A DNA stretch of 64,000 nt from Clarkia xantiana subsp. parviflora (lineage: Eukaryota; Streptophyta; Magnoliopsida; Myrtales; Onagraceae), in assembly GCA_036873135.1 (NCBI GenBank), contig JAPTYO010000017.1:310001-374000 (forward strand). The letters run 5' to 3'. The position numbers were made by a program, and so were the translations under genes. The notes beneath the pieces were generated by a model. The model searched no databases and had not been told where the DNA came from. It saw only the letters and a program-made list of their open reading frames with translations. Shown here one piece after another: positions 56,353 through 64,000 of this stretch (position 1 is its first letter; every line of letters starts with the position of its first letter).

Positions 56353-58693
56353 ATTTACAGCTGTGAAAAGGCTAAGTCCACAAAGATGACAGCGAGATGT
56401 GGTATCCTGAAAAGTACAGCCAACAATCCAATCAGTGCACAAGCACGCATCAAACACTTATGTAAACATCTATGCAATGAACGATCCATGAGAGATAACT
56501 ATGTATGCAATGACTTAATAGTCTTCGTGCAACAAGTAACAACCATCATGCAAGGGGGGCAAATCTCTCAACACATCGACTTTCATGTCGACATCAAGCT
56601 CATACTCGCAGCATACATGATTACAAGGGAGAAATATTTTCTAAGTGTTTTGCTCAGGATGACAGTCAGCATATTGCAAGCTGTCAGCATGCTACTAAGT
56701 GTCAGCATATTACTAAGTGTCGACATGCTACTAAATGTCAACTTGATACTACATGTCCGCGTACTACAAGCTTACAACATCCTACCAAGTATCAACATGC
56801 TACTACATGTCCGCGTACTACAAGTTGTCGGCATGCTACTAAGTGTCAACATGCTACTACGTGTCGACATACAACAAGCTGTCAACATTCTATCAAGTAT
56901 CAACGTACGACAAGGTGTCGGCATGCAAAAAAATATGGCTGAAATATTTTCTAAGTATTTCGCTTACGACATGGGACTATATGCGACAAGAATCCAACCG
57001 TCAGAAAATATTGTCTAAGTATTTCCTTGATGTCAACAATCAACAAGCGGCATGGAATGAACTATCTAGGAGAATTCTCCTAGTATACTAGCATGATGAC
57101 GGATAACATACATCAAGTGGCAAACATCAACTACTACGAAATATTTTCTAAGTGTTTCTATGACGGCGGTCGACAAGAATCATATGACGACGTCAATGGT
57201 AACAAGCACTAGACATTATTGAAATATTTTCTATGAATTTTAGCATGTATGCAGACAGTGACCAACAATCAATACATGATGCTCAACGAACATTTCCTAG
57301 GTTATCACTACCAACATACAACCATTGACGACCATGTACGGACAACTATCGATCGTCAACATCGAGCATACTAAAACAACGGCTAAGGCATGGAGCAACA
57401 TGTCGGCAATGAATACTATGCATAAGGGAAGTGTAATAATTCATTTGCACTTTTCTAAAATTTTCAGCACTTAGAAAAATTTTGGCCGATTTGGGGCTAA
57501 GTATCCTAATGCATTTCATCAAACACCGTGTATGCATGTTAAGGTGACTTAGCACATAGTGAATTCAAGATTGAATCAAGGCCAAACGAAGTCACAAAAT
57601 GTCAAGCCATGTACGGAATTGGACTCACCAACACGAAGCGAGTCTGAATTGTCACACGTCGTCACCGGAGCTCCATGCGCCACCTAGAGACGCCGCACAC
57701 GCCGCTGCCGTTTCTGTCACGCGCCTCCGCTGATTGCCACGCGCCGCTGTTCTGCACTCCACGCGCCGTCGACTTCCACCTCTAGCTTGGCCGGAATTTA
57801 ATTGATGTCAAGTATGGTGTGAATACTCCAAATTTACACCTCCATAAGCTCCTTCTTCAACAAGCAATGAGAGCTTCTTGGAAAACTATCAAGGGAGGAT
57901 GTAAGCTAATGACTATTCTCTCTCCTAATTTTCACTAATAGAATCTACACCATGTACTAAGGACTAAACTCATATCTATTTTTGCACAAGTCCCTAGCAT
58001 CATGTATGAGCATGTTTACATCTCTCCTATGCTTACATTACATGCATGCTCCCTAATGGTTCATGACGCGCTACATACAATTATTATTGCATGTTACGTA
58101 CACATAGGCTATTATGCATGATATTATTTTTATATATGCATGATTCTAACTTATGATTGCTACATGATTATTTTTATAATCTAAGTATGAATTGCATGTT
58201 TACATCATATTGCATGTTTACATTATATTGCATGTTTACATCATATTACATACTTACATCATATTCTATGTTTACATCATGCTTCATGTTGACAAGCATG
58301 CTCTCCAGTTTTATATTGTTCTAAGTATTTTGCTTATTGCGCGATTACGTCATCCATATGCTATGTCATTATCTCCTTGTTAACATCATGTTACACGGTT
58401 ACGTCATGTACCATGATGACACCACGTTGCATGATTATTTATTATTACAAGTATTTCGCTTATTTCATGTTATTACGAATATGTCGCTAATTGCACGTTG
58501 TTATATGTATACCGTTTGTTATGCTAACCCCGTGAACATATTACGCATGTTCGTCGAAAAAGTAAAGATGGACGAATTTATGCTCCGCGCATTCGATTGA
58601 CAAACAGGCCACCCCTGAGGTCAGTGTCGAACCTAAATTGGACGAATATCCTATCTTAAATAGAGTCAAGCATGAGTTTTGAACCGCTACTTG
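56353..58693. other. Repeat-rich 3' region of element B
   Basis: 56640-56940 holds loose 18-20-bp repeats (GTCGACATGCTACTAAGT type). 57660-57780 is a GC-rich block with several CACGCGCC copies. 58190-58290 has five 18-bp ATTGCATGTTTACATCAT units. 58613-58655 resembles the start of this element's own LTR in reverse. No convincing protein-coding frame was seen. It would contain the antisense promoter and the polypurine tract, neither of which I could place. Confidence 0.6.
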
Positions 58694-59240
58694 ACTCGCA
58701 GCAGCACCCGGACCGGGACTTCCGGATTGCCAAGGCAATCCGGACCATGTCGGACATTTGACATGGTCCGGACTGTCGACTGGCACCGCGCGCTTACCCC
58801 TATTATTTTTACTAAGTATGAGAAGTCGGTGGGCACATAGCCAACCTCGATGTCGGTAAGCGTTTTCCTTTAAACCGGCATTGAATCGCATAAAACCGGG
58901 TACGGTTCTCGGGTTTCCTATAAATAGGGACCTAGACCTCCCATTTGACAACTTAATTCGAAACTCTCTCAGTTTGGCTTTTTGGGCTCTGACCTCTCTC
59001 TACATACTTTCTCTCTCTAGATTGTGACTTAAGCATCAGAGAGGGCTCAACCAGCACCACCCCCCTTCTCCATGCTGGTTATTGCCCATTTTGCAGGACC
59101 CGACGCGCGAGGAGTCGAGACCAGAGCCGAAGCCGGATCCGGGGACAGACGATTGCGACGTGCTGATAGGAATCCGTACCTGTGTGCACATCCAATCCGC
59201 CCGAAGAGAACAACCCGAGGAGTCCCAGGTGGAATCGACC
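58694..59240 (+). repeat. Shortened 3' LTR of element B
   Basis: Matches the 5' LTR from its CAGCACCCGGACCGGGAC block onward. About 125 bp of the motif-rich part and the first 115 bp are missing. The end stops at GGAATCGACC, 6 bp short of the TCAACA end. TATAAATA is at 58919-58926. The protease frame of element E resumes directly. Confidence 0.85.
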
Positions 59241-59672
59241 AAGCTCAGATATCTACAGCGGCAGTAATGGGAAAAAGACCTCGAGAACCTGATCTCGAGA
59301 TCATTAGTTTTACCGCCTACGATCTTGCAAAGATAGACCAGCCGCATGAGGATGCTTTAGTGGTTACTCTCTTAATTTCCACTTACAAAGTTAAGAGGGT
59401 TCTGATTGACAGTGGGAGCCCGACGGATATCCTTTTCTATCAATCATTCTCACAATTGGGATTTTTAAGGAAGGATTTGAAGAAAGTCGATTATCCTTTG
59501 ATAGGCTTTGCAGGAGAAACCATTTATCCTTTGGGTGCTATTCGATTAACCACCCTCCTGGGAGAAGACAAAACTCTACAAGTAGATATACTCTTTGTGG
59601 TGGTCGACGCCGTCTAATCCTACAACGCCATCATTGGGAGAACTACTCTCAACCCCTACCGAATCATCCTAT
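59241..59672 (+). pseudogene. Protease of element E, downstream half
   Basis: Continues the frame cut at 48429: AQISTAAVMGKRPREPDLEIISFTA, PHEDALVV, LIDSGSPTDILFYQSF (active-site DSG), PLIGFAGETIYPLGAI, a TAA at 59615-59617 and YNAIIGRTTLNPYRIIL. It then meets a copia LTR at 59673. RT should follow but is absent. Confidence 0.88.
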
Positions 59673-60690
59673 TGGGATATTATATGTATGGGGACTAATA
59701 TCTAATTATGCTAAGTTGTCTTAGTTCTAGTATTTACATTCTAGTCCCTAATGTTTACTAGGGTTTTCATATTAGCCCATGAGGTCTCCTATATAAAGGA
59801 GCCTCCACTATTGTAATGGTGAAGCAACCTTCTCATATCATGTTTAGTATAATGAAAGGATTGCTCTCTTCATACTCTCCAACCTCTCTACAATTATAAA
59901 CGTTAATATGGTATCAGAGCTAGTTTCGATCTTGGTGTTTTGATTTCAATTTCGTTTTTCATTTTTCCAGAAAATCTGTTCCTGCCGTAGGTTAAGTCCC
60001 TAGCCCCGAAAAATACCCATTTGATTTACACCTCTTCTTCCAAAATTGACATCACCAATCGACCCAGCAACCTCCGGCGAACATTCTGCAGTTTCCGGCG
60101 CCGTCAGAAACCACCGCACGCGCTCTCACGCGCCGCCGCGTGAGTTGCGCCCCGCCGGCGCGTGCAGGCCACGCGCCACCTTCCCGATGTCCAATCGCCG
60201 CGATTTTTAGTTTTTCGGAATCGTCTCGAGCTCCCGATTCCATTGATATATTATACGTCAAATTCCGAGGTGATTGGTTGTTCGAATCTTACTGTTAAAA
60301 TTCAGCTGAATTGATGCAATTCTGCTACTGTTTCATTGGATTTTGCTGCTGTTGTTTGCATCTGTTCATCATTGCTGAAATCTGCTGTCCCGGGTTGAGT
60401 ATTATGGCTGGAATCGTCTTTTTGCTGCGGTTTAGATGCTGTTTTTGCTGGATTTGCTGCTGTAATTGCTGAAATTCTGCTGAAATTGCTGGAAATCGGC
60501 TGGAAATTGCTGGAAAATGCAGAAATGTGCAGAAAATTGCTGTTTTTAGCTGAAATTGCTGAAATTTAGTGTGCCGTGATGGATATGCTGTGGTTTTGAT
60601 GATATTATGATGGATTCGAGCTATAGATAGCTTGATTGATGGATTTCAACTGTTTTTCGGTTGAATTTGTTGAAGATTGAAGTGTGGAGC
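59673..60690 (+). mobile_element. Copia 5' LTR and leader fragment
   Basis: An LTR of about 220-235 bp (from TGGGATATTATATG; TATATAA box at 59793-59799) is followed by ATGGTATCAGAGC (primer site TGGTATCAGAGC, 59909-59920) and a leader of about 770 bp. The leader includes a stretch of loose TTGCTGAAA repeats (60400-60560) and a GC-rich CACGCGCC block (60110-60185). No copia gag follows; element E's antisense region begins at about 60690. The rest of the copia element was deleted together with E's pol. The LTR end is uncertain by about 15 bp. Confidence 0.75.
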
Positions 60691-61380
60691 TTTATTTGGA
60701 TTCATGGCAGGATTCGACAGCATATCCAAATTAAAAGGGGGACCCTCAAAATTTGGAGGATCATTGAGGAAGCTTCAGGGCGAGGAGATGTCTGGGACGA
60801 GACTTCAGCCTGAGGTGGAGAAATTTGAGTTGAAGAAGAGGAAGAAGAACTCCCTCCTTGTCTCCCTCTCCGCCAGGAACCACCATCCCTATCCCGATTT
60901 GAGCGATGAATGGTATCCCTCGCCTTATATTTAGCCTGAGACGGTTTTGTCGACGGCTTCCCTACATGACTAACCTCTATGTCAATAGGAGTATCGATCA
61001 AAGCCCAAACAATGATGGCTGGATCAGGGGCAGAAGACGTACCCTCCCTGGCCTGCAGATGATCATGAAGAATCCTTTCGATAAAATCTAAAGAAGAAAA
61101 GCCCATATTGTTGGAAAAAACTATAGGAAGAAATTGAGATAATACAAAAGAGGATTATCTCGGAAGTAACTGAGGAGGGATAGTTGGCCATATTACCCAC
61201 AGCCAATTGAGTATTATTTGGAATTAATCTGATCCTTAAAAAGCCAAACCAGATTGTCAAAAGGAAGCAGAAACGGAGAAGGTAGGCAGTGGTGATATTT
61301 ATACTGAAGTCCCCATAGGAAAAGCAACTTTCCAAGGAAGCTTTACCCAAGTCAGCCGTTCATTGGCCCATATGCTAACA
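60691..61380 (-). pseudogene. Probable antisense ORF remnant of element E
   Basis: Minus-strand frames carry a hydrophobic core (LRFCFLLTIWFGFLRIRLIP, then NNTQLAVGNMANYPS) and a basic, Ser- and Pro-rich region (RSNRDRDGGSWRRGRQGG, S-rich run), followed by a segment readable as DPPNFEGPPFNLDMLSNP. Position (just before the 3' LTR), strand and composition match the extra ORFs of B, C and D. Sequence similarity is weak, so this call rests mainly on context. Confidence 0.45.
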
Positions 61381-61534
61381 GCAGGACCGCAGTCTTACAC
61401 CTGTCCAAGACTTAGTAAGATGACCTTCCCACTTCCCAAGAAGCCACCAACGGTCTGAATATACTCGCCCAAGGTGAGAGGTTTTATTCGACTCAAGACC
61501 TCACCTTCATAAATAAAATTGACGACTTAAGTCT

Positions 61535-61544
61535 CGGGGGTAAG
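61535..61544 (+). other. Polypurine tract of element E
   Basis: CTCGGGGGTAAG directly precedes the TGTTGGG start of the 3' LTR. Confidence 0.6.
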
Positions 61545-62365
61545 TGTTGGGTTATGATCAAACCCGATGCTACAAGCGTAAAGTCGAGTACGATTGAAAG
61601 GCAAAGAAGAGTCGTCGACCTCTCTTACTCGTCTTACCAAGATAAGGGCAAAAGGTCAACAACGAAAAGTCGACTTCTAAAGTACTACTGATCGACTAGA
61701 AGATAATTGAACTACTTGAGCATCTGGCAAAGGATGTTAAATGAAGTCGACCACGGGAACTCCTGTCGAAACCCTTCCTCCAAAGGAAAGGGACAGGTGG
61801 CGACATGCTTGCGCCGCCAAAAGGAGGAAACCTCCCTCTGAAGTAAAGGACAGGTGGCGACCTGCTTCAAACCGTCTTCAAGAGGAAACCTCCCTCTGAA
61901 GTAATGGACAGGTGGCGACCTGCTTCAAACCATATTCAAGAGGAAACCTCCCTCTGAAGTAAAGGACAGGTGGCGACTTGCTTGCGCCGCCAAAAGGAAG
62001 TCTTCCTGCCTAAGTAAAGATAAGTTGGCAACTTGCTTGTCACCTGCTTGACCGACTTTGGAGAGAAACCCTCTAAGGAGGGTAGCCGCCAATATAAGGC
62101 GGTAACTTATCCCTATGTATATGGACTCTCTCTATTCATTTATCTGATCTCCCTCTCTCTCAATATATACTTTACATTGTTACTCTCAAATCAATTACTG
62201 ACTTAAGCTTCGGAGTGGAATCAGGGGACATCCCCACCCCCTTTTTAGGTACTCGCCCCACAAAAAACCATTGAAGGAAACTTAGTGTTCGAAGGAACTA
62301 AGTACAAGGCGATATCCTAAAATCCATTCCCGGAAGTTCGAGGCCACGTCACTTTGATCCCAACA
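61545..62365 (+). repeat. 3' LTR of element E (821 bp)
   Basis: Same ends and repeat blocks as 46008-46835. The TATA box region is altered (CCCTATGTATATGG). It is followed by the CAAGG target duplication. Confidence 0.95.
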
Positions 62366-62370
62366 CAAGG

Positions 62371-62921
62371 TAAATGCTATGTAAACAGATTACGCAGCGG
62401 AATATAGGTCACATACCTACAATGCTTCTGTAGACCCAAGATTTTCTAGGGGGGGTCTCGATCTGTCGGACGGTTCCCGTAAGGATTCTTGTTATGGAAA
62501 ACCTACGGGGATTGTTCTCCACCGCAAAGCCTCTTGTCGATTCTTTAGCAGGGACGGATCTCCGGAGTAATTTGAACAAAGCAATTTAGCACCTCCTTGG
62601 CAAAAGGATGGTTCGGCCGAAACTTAGAGAGATGGGAAGGGATTTCTTTTTGTCTCACCACAAAGAAAGAAAGTGATTAACCCTAATTAATTCTTGACAC
62701 TCCCTATTTATAAGAGGAGGGGGGCAAAGCCCACCTTACCACACAATAAGTTTCGACCGGCCTTGCTATGTGAAAGGGAGGCCTAATTTTGGGTCTCTCA
62801 TGTCAATTGGGATGTTATGCCTAGCCCAAAATCCCTAACGTGACATTACCTAATTGACTTAGATAACAGCCTCATATTAATGGGTTCCTATTTACGACGG
62901 CCCAATATCCAAATGCCAACA
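62371..62921 (-). repeat. Copia LTR, right piece (split by element E)
   Basis: Continues from 46007. It contains ATTACGCAGCGGAAT and CACTCCCTATTTATAAGAGG (TATA on minus) and ends CCAAATGCCAACA. On minus the LTR starts TGTTGGCATTTGG, preceded by the purine-rich CGAGTGGGAGC. This is therefore a 3' LTR whose element body lies to the right. Confidence 0.75.
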
Positions 62922-64000
62922 GCTCCCACTCGCCGGAATGGGAGGGTGCCTATTAATATGTTGTCGACCAACACATCAACATTTGTTCTTCGATCCAACC
63001 CTGCTTTAGAATAGTTCGTACGAGGTTTTTCGTGCGTCCGGTGTTATCCTTGGTCAACTGTCATTCTCCAATTGCCTAGTTTCCACATAAGAACAATTCT
63101 CCAAGGCATCTGTACAAGTATTCACAATCTTCAACTAATATCAGGTTGGTGGCCACCTAGTGGATACAAGATTCAGAGAATTACAGGTGTAATTGAACAT
63201 CCCAATCGCTCATACCCTAAGTCAAACTTAACCGGTTTCCAAAGACGTGGTCATTGGGCCTTTTTGTCCAGCACTGCGTTCGTACGCCGGGAAGCGAACA
63301 TTGAGCTTGACCTTAGATATAAGTGCTGATTCCGTTAGGATACTTCAGATGCTTCTTCAGAAAGCATCCGGGATCAGTCACATGCTCAAGGTGAAGAAGT
63401 TTGTGCCCATCCGAGTGGATTCTACCTAGCACAACCGAGCCTGACCCCGTGGTCGAACATGGCACGCGCAGTATGAAGAGCGCGTTGATAGCATAACCTG
63501 AACTTACATGTTGTAAGGAGTTGGAAATGTCATATGTTATCGCAGATTTTTCATCTGGCGCAGAATGTGGTTGCTGACGAACAATGTTCGTCGTGGCGAT
63601 ATGCAAAACTTGGATCATGTAGTGTTACCCCGAAACCAAATGATCGTTTTGCTTAACCAGATTTATCTTTCGAAATCACCATGGTTCATAGCCTGTCTTG
63701 ACATGGTAGAGGTTCCCTTCTCCGCCAAGACGACCCAGCCTGTGTGATGAGGCTTGGCCTATATTCGACATGTTTTATTTGGGAGGATTGCTCCTCCTAC
63801 GACTAGTTTATAAACCGTAAAGTCCGATGTAATTCAAACATTATGACATCATAAGATCATAAACTCAAATTGCAATTCTTTTTTTTCAAATATTACTTTA
63901 AATCTCAAAATGTTATTATCACAACACAAGCCTCTTAAACCCTATGCATTCCAAGCATTTTAACACGCTTTTCGAAAGAAAAAAATCCCTGCGTAAAGGT
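62922..64000 (-). other. Internal 3' region of the outer copia-type element
   Basis: Purine tract at the left edge (on minus), then non-coding sequence to the window edge. No pol motif is readable in six frames, so this is either a long 3' untranslated region or a large non-autonomous (LARD-type) element. The last 200 bp are AT-rich. Confidence 0.45.

Larger units (their letters stand above)
48430..59240 (+). mobile_element. Element B: pol-less Tat-like retrotransposon of the element A family
   Basis: The 5' LTR is 48430-49176 and the primer site CTTGGCGCCGTCAGCG. Gag (49228), a gag/protease region (50791-51724) and a second gag-like segment (51776-52381) follow. A 1.7-kb spacer, an antisense ORF on minus (56352-54088), a 2.3-kb repeat-rich 3' region and a shortened 3' LTR complete it. 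No RT, RNase H or integrase motif exists between protease and spacer; element A shows the same absence. It splits the protease of element E. No clean target duplication is visible, because the 3' LTR lacks its last bases. Confidence 0.85.
46008..62365 (+). mobile_element. Element E: Tat-lineage retrotransposon, pol lost, carrying nested insertions
   Basis: LTRs at 46008-46835 (828 bp) and 61545-62365 (821 bp) are flanked by the same 5-bp CAAGG (46003-46007 and 62366-62370), which proves one insertion into a copia LTR. Inside: primer site, decayed gag, protease start, then element B, the rest of protease, a copia LTR and leader, and a probable antisense ORF remnant. RT, RNase H and integrase are gone, and the deletion spans the right edge of the copia insertion. 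Confidence 0.92.

Noticed and set aside
57660..57780. CACGCGCC-rich block (also at 60110-60185) as a CpG-island promoter
   Set aside because: Both lie in non-coding leader or 3' sequence of different elements, with no TATA box or frame nearby. Shared GC-rich low complexity is the simpler view.

Overview
This window is plant nuclear DNA made almost entirely of nested LTR retrotransposons. The evidence is plant-type Ty3/gypsy Tat-lineage elements (second, archaeal-type RNase H; antisense extra ORF; TTGGCGCCGTC-type primer sites), Ty3 chromovirus-type and Ty1/copia elements primed by initiator tRNA-Met (TGGTATCAGAGC), a hAT-like element and long TA microsatellites. I found no cellular gene, tRNA or rRNA. 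The species cannot be named from the sequence; a seed plant, probably a flowering plant, is a reasonable inference.

Layout. 1-401 and 3645-4215 are broken pieces of one Tat polyprotein (RNase H, integrase) split by a shrunken chromovirus-type element (402-3644) that carries a 607-codon composite ORF. 4216-11345 (minus) is 'element A', a pol-less Tat-like element whose 3' end is lost; it cuts the gag gene of a minus-strand copia element (11346-14699). 14700-16105 and 26835-27240 are two halves of a plus-strand copia reverse transcriptase/RNase H, split by the full-length Tat element C (16106-26834, minus, 715-bp LTRs, duplicated target site ACTCG). 27593-31925 is a decayed chromovirus-type element of the same family as 402-3644. 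32121-32986 is a hAT-like non-autonomous transposon with an imperfect 8-bp target duplication. 33622-45106 is Tat element D (minus, 765-bp LTRs, target duplication ATATA), the best-preserved element. 45967-46007 plus 62371-62921 is a copia LTR split by Tat element E (46008-62365, duplication CAAGG). E is itself split by 'element B' (48430-59240, plus), a near full-length relative of A, and by a copia LTR and leader at 59673-60690.

How the parts work together. C and D have the same plan: LTR, primer site, one gag-protease-RT-RNase H-archaeal RNase H-integrase frame, a tandem-repeat spacer, then an extra gene on the opposite strand before the 3' LTR. The extra gene has matching introns in both copies and a TATA box about 157 bp upstream of its ATG. 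A and B form a second family that keeps gag, a protease-like region in B, a divergent second gag-like segment in B and the antisense ORF, but has no reverse transcriptase, RNase H or integrase in either copy. That makes it a probable parasite of an autonomous Tat partner. E also keeps a probable trace of the antisense ORF. The most interesting material is this pol-less family and the antisense gene that persists across at least two families while pol is lost.
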